Assembly: GCF_041260155.1 (NCBI RefSeq) | Contig: NC_091935.1 | Location: 470,001 to 534,000 of the forward strand | Origin: Ptychodera flava | Lineage: Eukaryota; Hemichordata; Enteropneusta; Ptychoderidae | Direction: 5' to 3' | DNA: 64,000 bases | Part shown: piece after piece, positions 1 to 11,216 of the stretch | How positions within the stretch are numbered: the stretch's first letter is position 1 | Layout: each line of letters begins with the position of its first letter | Notes under the pieces: model-generated | Databases searched by the model: none | The model's input: the letters and a program-made list of their open reading frames with translations, nothing else | Told to the model about the DNA's origin: nothing | Position numbers and translations under genes: made by a program

Positions 1-545
1 TGTTTCTTGAAATTTTTTCTCAGAGAGGTTTAGTAAGTCAGAAGCGAGCCAGGATAGCTTGGAAAGAATAAGACTTCTCAATATGGTATTTTTTCAAAGA
101 AGAGAAAGATTTCTTGTGGACCAGATGTTGAGGACAGACATCATAGATTTGATTTGGGGTATGTAGTTCATCTCAAAAAGTAGTGCCTTTATCAGTTAAG
201 GGAATGATAACTCCAAGACAATTGATTGGATCATTCGACCATACAACCAGATTTCGAATGTTATACTTAATCCTTTAATGACGAAGGGACCCAATTTTAT
301 AAACCTTGGATTTATCAAAATTAACTTTAAGGCCAGAGATGTTTTTGAAGTTATCCAAAGTAAGCAAAACTTGATTGAGTGACTGTTCAGAGCCATACAT
401 AAAAAAATATTCGTGTCATCTGCGTACTGTGAGATTTTACGCTCATGGCCGCCAATAATAATACCTCGAATAGGGGAGTTGCCAATACTGCCAGGTTTAA
501 CTGTCTTCTAGGCGGTAATATCGGCAAACAGAAAGAGGGTCATGC
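1..545 (-). pseudogene. L1/Tx1-like non-LTR reverse transcriptase fragment
   Basis: Reading the minus strand, the catalytic RT motif SQYADDTN is encoded at about 410-440, preceded by NSPIRGIIIGG, the usual block upstream of it in L1-type RTs. Further 3' come the downstream RT-domain residues GLKVNFDKSK and, near 60-110, WSTRNLSLL followed by a stop and then NTILRSLILSKLSW. These match the conserved post-RT region of L1-group LINEs. At least one frameshift lies right after YADD and one in-frame stop sits near position 85, so it is dead. The fragment runs off the left edge. Family identity is from motif order only; the exact clade is not assigned. Confidence 0.8.
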
Positions 546-2395
546 GTAGTTAAAACAATACCACACATCCCGCTTAATGTCCGTCGTTTGTGCTGATCTG
601 GTCCGTCTGATGAGACAGTGTTTCAATTTTCGCTGAGTTTATTTCTGTTTTGACTGACTGACATTACTGCTGGACAATCGTTACACCTGACAGTGTTAGC
701 AATTCCTCAATTTAGACGGAATGTCTAGCTTCCGTATTGCCAGCGGTTTAACGCATACCACACACTAGTGTCTGCAGTGTCTGTCAGTTCTGTCTATCTG
801 TCTTTGTCTCTCGTTGCATATCAATCATTAAACTCACTTGTTGCCAAAACGTTTAAAATCAATGAGAATACAGTAATTTTCAGGGAAAACGTACGTCACC
901 TCGCATGTGTCGATTTCATGTTTAAATGTGTCGAATTAATGCTGATCTTAACTTTTGACATTTAAAAGCGATGGAAGACCAGAAAGACAGATCCGACGAC
1001 ACTTTATTTCAAGAAGTATTCATTTGTCAAAGCACGTTATTGCAGTTAACAGTATTGCCCTTAGTAATTGTCAATGGTGAAGTGGAAGATAAAGATGTAC
1101 TCTAGCTGTGTAGTGTATACTCCTACCTTTCATTCTCGTCCTTCAAGGTTACCAGGCTAGGCTGAGTGTTAGCGTTACAACGGAAATAGAATCTAGGTTG
1201 AGAATACCTCCATATGCTACCATTTTAATCCGATGCTTCATTTTCTAATGAAATATATTTATTTATTCAAATTATATTATCGAGCCTGGCTCGAGTATGC
1301 TGATCAGGTTATGATAAATAGATATGACAATGAATATTCATTTGTCCAAATCGTTCACTGTATGTCTGTTTTTCACTAAAGGGGCACAGGGTTTGACAAA
1401 TTGTGTCACAGCTAGATCTGGAATTGGGTATGACCGCATTATCAAAATTGGTTCATGTCAAACGCAAGTCAGAAGAGAGTGAGATTTGGGGCAAAGTTGG
1501 AGACACACAGGGACAAATAGTAAATATACATTCTGGGTGTTAGACATACATTATATGGTACATAAATTCCAGAGTAAGGTATCACGAATGGGCGACAGAT
1601 TCTTAGTGAAGGAGGGTTTACTCACTGTCACTTGTATTCGACGGTACGTTCAACTATTTTACAGTCCTTGGTCATGTACGTAATGTGCATGTCGAGTAGA
1701 CAAGTTGTATTGCTGTAAATCAACTGCAGTCCGCAAACCGACAGAACCGATGTCTGTCGAAGTCAGCACAGGAACAGACAGAATATTATCAGCAGCAACT
1801 GATATTGTCACAGAAATAGACAACAGTACATTCAGTTGTGATAAAAGTAGTATGTAGACATGGCACAGTTGAGCTATAGAGAATATATAATACCATACCT
1901 GTGACCCAGATGTCGATTGGTGCCCATGCTTTCTGTCAACATGTGTTGGTCTGATTTTATGCAGATAAGAGTTCACTGACCCGATATAGGACTACGGCCA
2001 TCAAGACGATGTGTTGTGCAAATTCATTATGCAAACTCTACGGACAGTATCTTATGAATAAATTTGACTCTTACATTCTTTAATGTCAATAAACTAAATC
2101 AAATAGATAATTCTACATTCACAAGGCAAAGCAACCCGTGACACTACCCCCAACCTGACCCCCTGCAGATTACTTTTACGGTATACGACTCAAACGTAAA
2201 GATCAAGCTGTCTGGTTAGAGACTGGTCAGTTTCTTCGGCCCGGGGGGGGGGGCGATGGTGGGGTGGTGGATTATTTTTGCAGACGTCAAAAAGTGGCTT
2301 ACCCCCTATTCCAACTTTCGAAAACAGGGTTACCACTATATCAAATTTAGAAAACAGGGTGACCCACTAAAGCGCGATAAAGGTAAAACTTAAGG
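546..2395. other. No recognisable gene
   Basis: I see no coding exon, RNA gene or clear transposon in this stretch. Short open frames lack family motifs. A G-tract lies at about 2241-2252, followed by a segment with repeated 'aaaacagggt' motifs. Confidence 0.5.
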
Positions 2396-2397
2396 TG

Positions 2398-2477
<80 letters not shown>
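2398..2477. repeat. (TA)n microsatellite
   Basis: About 80 bp of uninterrupted TA dinucleotides directly against the left end of the palindromic element at 2480. Confidence 0.98.
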
Positions 2478-2479
<2 letters not shown>

Positions 2480-2480
<1 letters not shown>

Positions 2481-3186
2481 AATAATAACACATGAGAGCG
2501 AGGGCAATATCACGATTTATTGCCGGCCCAAGGGATGGTGGTCATGATCGAAATACTGATGATGCCCGAGCCGTAGGCGAGGGCATCATCAGTATTTCGA
2601 TCATGACCACCAGCCCGAGGGCAGGCAAAAAATCGTGATATTGCCCTAGCTCTCATGTGTTATTATTTTTATTACACCGAACAAGCAAACATGCAAAGAA
2701 ACAAAACACAAAGACTTCTTCGAGTACAGTTCGCCTTCTGAGTCCGGACCTCAGCGTAAAATGTTGTCGGTGCCGAGTCTAGGGTTGCCGATCTCCTCGG
2801 TGGCGTATCCAAATTTGTTACGTTGCTTGCATAGTCGCTGAACACAGAAATTGCATTCCTTGTTGCCATTTTCGTTCGTTTGCTGTTTACTTGCATCAAA
2901 ATATCGTCTAACTGTGCCGGTGACAGCTCTGCATGACGTTTCGCAGCCATAAGTTGCCGACTGTAAAGTACAACAAGCGAACGACAATTTGTTTTGCGCA
3001 GAAAGGATGCGCAGTAAGTAAAATGACGTCATCCATGTTATATCAAATGCAGAGGGCATCATCAAGTTCGCAGAGGGCATCATCACATTCGCAGAGCTAG
3101 AGGGCATCATCACGTTCTTTTACACGTCACGTGAGTCGTGTTTAACCAATGGCAGTGCACGCTGAATGAGTGAGGTGTAATAAATA
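2480..3186. mobile_element. Palindrome-bearing element 1
   Basis: The left part (2480-2668) is a gap-free palindrome: every mirrored position sums to 5148. Its apex is CGAG-CC-GTA-GG-CGAG (2567-2581). Two further symmetrical CGAG-type mismatches lie in the stem: 2499-2502 against 2646-2649 (CGAG/CTAG) and 2529-2532 against 2616-2619 (CAAG/CGAG). Immediately beyond the right arm a second segment is bounded by short inverted repeats, ATTACACC near 2671 and GGTGTAAT near 3174. It holds a short ORF, three copies of 'gagggcatcatca' (3053-3115), CACGTG at 3128 and CCAAT at 3146. The layout looks like a non-autonomous transposon with a promoter-like right side. No family is assigned. Confidence 0.6.
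2672..2950 (-). CDS. Short N-terminal-like ORF, weakly Crypton/ZMYM-like
   Basis: A 92-codon ORF starts MAAKRHAELSPAQLDDIL and continues with KRTKMATRNAISVFSDYA. The pattern acidic helix, then 'KRTK.AT..A...F..', resembles the N-terminal region that precedes the tyrosine-recombinase-like domain in Crypton-derived proteins (ZMYM/QRICH1 type). This resemblance is from memory of the pattern and is weak. The ORF reads toward the palindrome, with CCAAT and CACGTG upstream of its start. The last ~30 residues look non-coding. It may be the captured first exon of a transposase gene, or spurious. Confidence 0.3.
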   Translation of the reverse strand: MAAKRHAELSPAQLDDILMQVNSKRTKMATRNAISVFSDYASNVTNLDTPPRRSATLDSAPTTFYAEVRTQKANCTRRSLCVLFLCMFACSV

Positions 3187-4157
3187 TATATAATTTTTGG
3201 GTATATTTTAAACATTCAGTCATTGTGTGTTTTAACGAAATTGTTAACATGTCAGTTGTGAGATAGTAATTTCAAGGTGTCAATATTTTGAATGAGCTAT
3301 CCGCACTTCTATGCATAACCAGATGTCCTGAACTGTTGAACATAAATGGGTGTTAAGCAGTAATTCAAAAACTTTGATGGGTGCTTAGACTTGCTAGCCA
3401 TCCAAAATAAAAAAAAATGTCTTTCCTTAACTATTATTGTAGTCATGAAAATAGCAGTTTTTTACAGAATACCAGTGATACAAAGGAAAATAGTTGCATC
3501 AATGAGAAAGAATAATATCTTGCCGTTGTTCTCTTTGTAAAATATGCCACTGTATCAAATATTGAGAAATATCACTGCATGCTGCCTTCCTATACTGAAT
3601 TCACAATGATTGGTACAATAGACTTTCAATTTGCAAACATCAAGATATGTCTGACATATATCTCTGATATATTTAAGTACACGAAGAAGTTTTGCTTGAA
3701 TTGCTAGTAACCTAGGGAATCCACTTATACCATTACTTTATTTAGAGCCAAAAACAAAATCCTTTTTCGCAACCAAGAGTCAGTCCACTAATCTACAGTC
3801 GTCCCGACTTTCTTACCTTATCACAGTTATGCCCTATGACGGCACACATCGTTCTGGTGGGCTACATTTCACTTCTTTAAGACTTACCTTTAGCATACAT
3901 CATAACAATAAATTAGATGAAAATACAGGCAAATTTAAACTTACAAATAACTGAAAATCCCAACCAAAAGTCAGTGACCAACGAAATCATACACAATCTC
4001 AGTAATGTATCCTGGAATATTTCAGTATTTCATTGATTTCCTTGTTGTCTTCTATGCTGATTTAAGCATGATGCAAAAATATAATTTCAGAAGAATGATT
4101 GTGAACCACGAAAAGACGATGCCATCTCATCTGTCCAGTTTCTTCAATTAGTGTTAC
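3187..4157. other. No recognisable gene
   Basis: AT-rich sequence with no supported coding exon or element. Confidence 0.5.
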
Positions 4158-4908
4158 CATCAGCCTGAACGTTGCAACATCATCGTACTGAACGCTGTAA
4201 CCATCATCAGACTGAACGTTGCAACATCATCGGACCGAATGCTGCCATCATCATCGTAATGAACGCTGCAACCATAATCAGACTGAACGTTGCAACATCA
4301 TCGGACTGAACGTTGCAACATCATCGGACTGAACGTTGCAACATCATCGGACTGAACGCTGTAACCATCATCAGACTGAACGTTGCAACATCATCGGACT
4401 GAACGCTGCAACCATCATCGGACTGAACGCTGCAACCATCATCGGACTGAACGCTGCAACCATCATCGGACTGAACGCTGCAACTATCATCGGACTGAAC
4501 ACAGCAACATCATCAGACTGAACGCTACAATCATCATCAGACTGAACGCTGCAACCATCATCGGACTGAACGCTGCAACCATCATCGTACTGAACGCTGC
4601 AACCATCATCGTACTGAACGCTGCAACTATCATCGGACTGAACACAGCAACATCATCAGACTGAACGCTACAATCATCATCGTACTGAACGCTGCCACCA
4701 TCATCGTACTGAACGCTGCAGCCATCATCGAACTGAACGCTGCACCATCACGGACTGAACACTGCAACCATAATGGACTGAACGCTGGAACCATCATCGG
4801 ACTGAACGCGAACCGTCATCGGACTGAACGCGGCAACCATCATTGTACTTAATGCTACAACCATCATCGGACTGAACACTGCAATCATCATCGGACTGAA
4901 CGCTGCTC
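4158..4908. repeat. Minisatellite, ~24-bp unit
   Basis: About 30 head-to-tail copies of a unit close to 'catcatcggactgaacgctg' plus 'caac'. Variants swap cgg/cag/cgt and gct/gtt, and some units are shorter (20-21 bp). The open frames across it exist only because the unit lacks stops in some phases; they are not genes. Confidence 0.95.
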
Positions 4909-5108
4909 GAACGTGTGTGAGGCGAGTATTAGAAAAAATATGCTTATTGTCAAAACCATAGAACACTTTTACTTTTTAACAAGTGACAGAGCCATCTCAT
5001 CAAGACTTAGAAAAAACAGTGCTTTCGAGGGTTCGCATGAAAAACTTGATATATGGTCTCATAACGATTGATGCAACCTCGCAGCAACGGCCACTCACGA
5101 TAGATTAT

Positions 5109-5632
5109 AGAAATAACGGACGACGCGCTGACCATTAACGTTTATTTGTGGGCAAGGGCGAGAGGAAAGCCAAAAATTAACGGGCGAGGCTTGCCGAGCC
5201 CGTTAATTTGGCTTTCCTCGAGCCCGCGCCCACAAATAAACGTTAATGGTCACCGTGGAGTCTGTTATTTCCATTATATTATCAGCGAACCCAAGAAAAC
5301 CGTCAAAATATCCGAAAATTTCAGGAGCGAACGACAACTGGTCCCCAGAAACTGAGCATTACGCGACGCACTGTCACGCGCGCTGTAAAATATTGGCAAA
5401 TCCTTAGACGTTTTCAGAAAAAAATATCTCAACTTGACCTACAAGTGCTCCATTTTATTTTGTGATTGATTATGATTTACGTTTGAGCTGTAAAGTTACG
5501 ATACTTTGAGTTGTTAATCTTATTATTCATATTCACGGGCATATAAACAGACCATTACTGTGTATTTGTGGTCAGTCACGTGGTTCAGCTCGACCAATCA
5601 AAATGCGACAGGCAGTGCATGGTAATATAATG
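5109..5632. mobile_element. Palindrome-bearing element 2
   Basis: The palindrome covers about 5109-5273 with apex CGAG-GC-TT-GC-CGAG (5185-5198). A second CGAG/CGAG mismatch lies in the stem (5159-5162 against 5219-5222). The arms differ by a 2-bp indel in an A-run. Beyond the right arm a segment is bounded by inverted repeats ATTATATTATC (5274 on) and GGTAATATAAT (5621-5631). It shares several short blocks with element 1: gcgaacgacaa (near 5326 and 2979), CACGTG (5577), CCAAT (5593) and ggcagtgca (5611), so the two are probably related. No convincing ORF. Confidence 0.6.
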
Positions 5633-5639
5633 TTGAATG

Positions 5640-7732
5640 GTTTCTTTCCCGTTCTAATTTTTACGTTCATTTGATGGAAAGCACAAATCATCTCATCACA
5701 GCAGCTTTGTCTTTTGATATAATTCGACACAGCAACTTTTGGCGCAAGATTTTCTCAGACTGTTTTTAAACTTTATGTACTTGTGTTCCAAGTGAAGAGT
5801 ATGTCTAGCTTTTTTTTTTTCTTGTTGAATAAGTTTTGTGTTTTTTTTTCTGGTTTTATGAGCACGTTCTCGAATTAAAGAATAAATAAAAAATAAACTG
5901 AACCACAACTTACAACAAAACTACTCTTCATTGAGATCGACGTTCTCATGTAAAAAATAGGACTAAACTTACACTGACTAACTCACATGTACAGAATTTG
6001 TGAAGTGGAACAATGTCGTATCACTAATGTAATAAACCTCGAATAGTATAAGTTTGAATCGAAACAGTTGAATAGGGCAGAGCAATCCATGTACTTTTTT
6101 TTTGATGGATCATACGGACGATAGCGCCACCAGTGACAAGGCCAGATAAGACGCATCGCTATTTCAATTTTCACCGGTAGCCCTGTTATGAATTAACCAA
6201 CAGAATGTCAGCAAATTAAAGTTGGTCAAGTTGGGATAGATGTATTTGTCGGAAGAAAAGTGACCATTCGACAACATATATATGTGTTTGAAGGTATCAT
6301 AACTCCAGCACAGAGGGCGTCCTTTCAATCCCCGATTCGCCTTACCCATGAACCGACTAAACGAATCTAGCGATTAATAGCAGCTAATATCCTTTCAGCT
6401 TCTTATCAAAGTTGTTGACATAAAAAAGGCTTTCGTGAGTAGACAGTTGATATGCTGTCTCAGAGTAGCGAGATTTAAATATTTCGACATCGGGAAAATT
6501 TTAATCAATTTTCAAAAACGTCCAAATGAGGCAAATGGCCATTGATTTTCGTCAAAATACGAATTTTGCAAAAATCGAGTGGAAAGTAATTGATAACTGA
6601 GAACATTGCTTTGTGAATAGAGTTTAAAGATGATATTTTTAGATATTAGCTACAATAAGTTGTAGTAGCTAGTCCGTGATATAAGCTTTCGAAAATTCAA
6701 TTTCTGAGAATCTTGGCGACATTTATCAAGTATGTAAAAGTAGTTAAATATAGCAATCAGTATGTGTGTTGAACAACTAAGAGTATATAGGAAAGATTAT
6801 TTCCAGAAAATTCCAAAACAGGAAGGGGCCAAAACTTTGATACTTGCTTGATATGACTTGAATACCAACAAAGGTTATATAATAGGGGGACTTTTTAAAG
6901 TAGCCATGTTAGATCCGACGAAAAGTGTTGAGTTGATATGAAGTCTTTGCTATTCAGATGAAAATAATTCGAGAAAATCATTTTAGACGTAAAATTGCAG
7001 ATAATCAGGTAAAATACGTCGATTAACGATGAGCCAACATCACTTTAGATTGCAATAGTGTCTTGTTTAGGTCAGGCATGAAATTAATGGTGCCTTTAAT
7101 TTTAACTTAAGTGCCATTTAGCAAATACTCGAAATACCTTTTACAATTTTGACTGGCGTCCCTGTATACACCCAAAAGACATGTAGCAAGTTTAGAAGTT
7201 AGTTCGCCAATTTACAATATACAAACATTCCAAAACCGAACAACTGATTTCCGTTAATGTATTTGTAGATTTTGCACAGTTTGCAGTTGCCGGTGTAGAT
7301 TTTACGTTTGGTCATCTTTGCAGTAACACGTCTTACGCATACTGTCATCAGAGGGTTAATTATACCCGGCACATCTTGACAAGTAGCTGTGAACATCGGG
7401 GTAGGTTTCAGTTAAAAAGTGAGGTCAGGCTGGAGGCTGGAGGAGATTGTCCGCGGTTCATCTTATAAAATATGACCCTACCTCCAAATAATCAATCTAA
7501 GATGTGACCCTTCCCTTACCTGTTTCTAAAACAATACCACTGCTCCAAATTTGAAAGTGTAAATGACCTTAATAGAACGTCTAACTTTGTTATAAATATT
7601 CAGGATATTAAAAAATCCCACCATCATCGCCATCATTATCAAGAACAACAAAGACATCTGAAAGTGCATGGCTATTGTTTGTTCTCTACATTTAAAAGAT
7701 TCACTCCAAGAAATTTCGTAACTCGAAGAATC

Positions 7733-7735
<3 letters not shown>
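5640..7735. other. No recognisable gene
   Basis: AT-rich, no coding signal. Around 7436-7520 it holds a short 'tataaaatatgaccctacc...gtgaccctt' segment, whose wording recurs near 47,880 and 49,200. This may be a scrap of a dispersed repeat. Confidence 0.5.

Positions 7736-7737
<2 letters not shown>

Positions 7738-7797
<60 letters not shown>
7738..7797. repeat. (CT)n microsatellite
   Basis: About 29 perfect CT units. The Arg-Glu run readable on the minus strand is the repeat, not protein. Confidence 0.97.
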
Positions 7798-7800
<3 letters not shown>

Positions 7801-7801
7801 C

Positions 7802-8635
7802 ACATTATGCTAGTCGACGCTCATAAATGCGACATGGTTCAACCTATAAATAAAAAAATAAATGGTTTTAGTAGCACCTGTGCATGTGTCCTTATATTGC
7901 CGACATTGAGATGTCGGTGCGTCATTCGTAGTAAATACGTTTATGCATTGATTGATGAGATGAAACTTACGAACTAGATCGCGGGATAGCTATTACAATT
8001 CTCGTCTGATTATAGTTAAAAGTTTCTTATACGGTAAACAACACATTGAATTAATCATTTGCATTAATGCACAATTGCATCAATCATTAAGTTTGCTGAG
8101 TGTATAAAATGTGAGTCTCTAGCAACGGCAAGGTTGCAAAAACCTACCGTCCTCTAATTCCTCCGGTCCACTCTCCGTATGATATTTGAAAGTATCCTTA
8201 ACGGAGCATCAGACATAATATAGAAGGAAAGTAAAATCAAATGATGTAGTGGCAGCCTCCTTTGAACTTGAAAATTTAATTTTTTGCCACAAAAGCATGG
8301 GGACTTTTTACCATAGAAAATTACATCAACTGGTTCTGTTATCAACAGTGTCAACCTTGATATTCTTTGCTAGAGTGAAATTGTCGTTTCTTATCCGTGG
8401 CTGATTTCATGATGCGACACATTATCTGTATAACTTCCACACAAACGACCATTGGTGGCGCCTTTGCTTCTGAACAACACTGTGTACTGATGACAGTTAC
8501 TGAAGATTATAAAACCAGTCAGGCCCAGTGTGAAACAAGTGATAATCTTCAACTATCACAAAGAGATGTTCTCAAGCAAATGAAATACGATTTGTGACCC
8601 AAACATAAACTATGTGTGAATATGAATGTGTGCGC
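7802..8635. other. No recognisable gene
   Basis: No exon, RNA gene or transposon end that I can support. Confidence 0.45.
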
Positions 8636-8656
8636 GCGCGTGTATGTATATATATA

Positions 8657-8702
<46 letters not shown>

Positions 8703-8722
8703 TGCGTGCTTGTGTGTGTTTG
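8636..8722. repeat. (GT)n microsatellite with flanking purine-pyrimidine tracts
   Basis: Alternating CG, TA and mainly GT dinucleotides; the pure GT core is about 8664-8700. Confidence 0.95.
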
Positions 8723-8897
8723 TGTGTATATAAAGTATATACGGAAGTAAACTTTCCCGTCGTTATTTTACATAGTGAATTAAATTGATATTCTGTGTCC
8801 GAAATTCCGTGTTTACCGAAATGTCGGGAGCATATCAGAGTGATTCATTGCAATACAACAAGCATAGATTCCGATAACTCGTCGTTTTTACTCCTTC

Positions 8898-8898
<1 letters not shown>

Positions 8899-8975
<77 letters not shown>

Positions 8976-8999
8976 TATTATATATATATATATATATAG
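8899..8999. repeat. Compound (GT)n(TA)n microsatellite
   Basis: GT repeats to about 8916, then TA repeats to about 8999 with two 'ga' interruptions. It ends about 30 bp before palindromic element 3, echoing the (TA)n next to element 1. Confidence 0.95.
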
Positions 9000-9028
9000 A
9001 TAGCCTAACTAATGTGATGTGATTAATA

Positions 9029-9476
9029 GAATCTCACACCCCAAGGACCTGGGATCAGATTTCTCACACGAGTTGGGGATATTTTGTCTCACACGAGCCG
9101 CAGGCGAGTGTGAGACAAAATATCCCCAACGAGTGTGAGAAATCTGATCCCAGGTCCTTGGTGTGTGAGATTCTTTTTCTCACATGACCACAAAATGCGT
9201 TAAATTCACATTGGACACGTACAACATTATCCAAAATCGTGACAAGTCTGTCGTCTGCCACTGTACTTTGACCTGCTTACTTTGTAGTTCTGGTCCGTGT
9301 GTTACTCGTCGTGCCATTGGATAACATTTTGCGCGTGGAACAAAAAAGACTGTTTATCATCCAATCAGAGCTCGTGTAATATTTACTGCAGAGTGTGGGA
9401 CGGTTTCTGAGAGTGTGGGATCGATTTTTCCCACACTGTCGATCCCGCACTCCCAGCGGCCAGGAATGTGAGAAAA
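9029..9476. mobile_element. Palindrome-bearing element 3
   Basis: A gap-free palindrome 9029-9173 (mirror sum 18,202; arms 65 bp). Its apex CGAG-CC-GCA-GG-CGAG (9094-9108) has the same plan as element 1. One additional CGAG/CGAG mismatch occurs at exactly mirrored positions 9069-9072 and 9130-9133. To the right, a ~300-bp segment is bounded by TTTTCTCACAT (about 9175) and ATGTGAGAAAA (9466-9476). It contains CCAAT boxes on both strands and a short minus ORF (9261-9064, beginning MADDRLVTILDNVV) that reads into the palindrome. The ORF matches nothing I recognise. Confidence 0.6.
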
Positions 9477-9479
9477 GTT

Positions 9480-10999
9480 AAAGACACCCATTTCATTCTA
9501 TGACTATTAATCAATATAGGTACTTTTATAGCTTTTAACATGTTATCCTAGTTTGTTGCAGACGATATTTAGACAAATACCGTAAAAACTCTGAAAACAA
9601 TATTTTCCCGACATTCTCAAATCAGTCACAGAGTTGATTGTTTGTTGTTAACTTCTGATTCTGTCGCCTTGTTTGGCTGGTATGTTTGTGTCTCCATAAA
9701 AAGAAATAATGTTTTACTCGATTGCACTGAAAGGCATTTCTATCTTGTTCATCGCTTTTGACAATTCGAGATAGTACAAGAAAATACTAGCAGTATTATT
9801 TACCGCACTAGAATTCAAGACTGGTAGTACATGGAATAAAGGCAGCAAATGTTATGTGAGCTGTACTCTACGTTCACTTACACTGTTCAAATACATGACT
9901 TTGGATCATCATTACTAGGGGAAACTATTAACATATCATCACTCCAAAGGGTCAAACAGCTTGCATCCCTGTCCTTGTAAAAAGATGATCTATCTGATGT
10001 TGTTATGCCTTTCGAAAGTTTCTAAGTTAAAACTGATTGGGGGAAGAGCAAACGTTTCTTTCTCAATCTACGCATTCAGTTGACATTGTTGACATTGAAT
10101 GGAATTATACAACAAGCTTTTGTATTTGCAGAAAAATACCTATATTGAGGGTTTTCCCATACCACTTTCTAAATAACGACGCATTAAACATAGCAGAGAG
10201 CTTTGTATATTTGCAAAAAATACCGATTCTTGTAGCAATGATTATCTCGATTACAAGTCGTAAGTTAAGATTAAAATATGAAACAAAACTATTTAACTCA
10301 ATATCCTTATGAGACCAATGTTTGGAAGTAAAAGCTGTTAAATTGTCACTATCTGCATACTGTTTTTAACGAAAGAAATAATCAATTTAGCTATCAAAAC
10401 ACTATACAGATACTATGTCTTACATACTGCCACAAGCTATATCACCTATTATATTGAATAAATGTCACCTAAAGAAACTCTACGTAACCTTTTTAAGTCG
10501 ACATATCAATGATCTTATTTTGTTAGTTGCAATCTAGAACATTTATCAATACAATTTGATCATCGAGGAAGACGAAATTCAAAGTCTTGATTTTATGAAT
10601 AATACAACATTTCCTTGTGTCAATAATTTCTCATCTTTGGAACAAGACAAAGACAACCACGCCGTCTGAATTACTTTTTCTGTCCACCCCATTGGTAACG
10701 GATTTCAAGACATTTTCTACGGCTGCCACAATAAAATATTGGCTATCTTAAAGAATGATGATTTTACGATACGTAAATGACAAGGTTGTTAATTTTGATA
10801 ATATTTTCATCAATGTTGTAGAATAAAACACATACATTTTCTTGTCACCCTTCCTGGAGTACGTTGAACTTCAAATTTTTAACCTTGTAAACATAAATCA
10901 ATATATGCAGTATGCAATGTTATTGTTGATAAATATTAGTTCTAATTTGCATACAGATATTAACACCAACCTGATACAAGTACAGACAGTGTTGACAAC
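9480..10999. other. No recognisable gene
   Basis: The longest plus ORF (10,037-10,312) has no family motif and unremarkable composition. Probably intergenic or intronic. Confidence 0.45.
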
Positions 11000-11003
11000 T
11001 TAA

Positions 11004-11212
11004 AGGGAGGCGGTCGTCGGAACTGCGCGTGTGAGACTTTCTTGTTTACAAACAATGTATTTCATGCATGATATCTAGATGCATCACTTCAACGTAGCTA
11101 CAGTATTTACATTTTACGATATTCATTGCTAACAAACATCTTTTAACTTTCATCAATCGGCAAAGTACCTTAGATACAGTGTTTACATCGGTCTTCCTAC
11201 GACCGCCTCCCT
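11004..11212. mobile_element. MITE with TTAA target site
   Basis: A 209-bp element with terminal inverted repeats AGGGAGGCGGTCGT / ACGACCGCCTCCCT. It is flanked on both sides by TTAA (11,000-11,003 and 11,213-11,216). A TTAA duplication is the hallmark of piggyBac and Kolobok superfamilies, so this is probably a non-autonomous member of one of them. No coding capacity. A 70-codon frame across it is a by-product. Confidence 0.85.
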
Positions 11213-11216
11213 TTAA

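Noticed and set aside
4336..4664. Open frames rich in Cys-Asn-His across the minisatellite
   Set aside because: They follow the 24-bp unit exactly and occur in more than one frame; no start context or domain.
4158..4908. CRISPR-like array
   Set aside because: Units are contiguous without unique spacers, in a eukaryotic context; it is a minisatellite.
10037..10312. Plus-strand 91-codon ORF as a gene
   Set aside because: No recognisable motif and typical of chance frames in AT-rich intron sequence.
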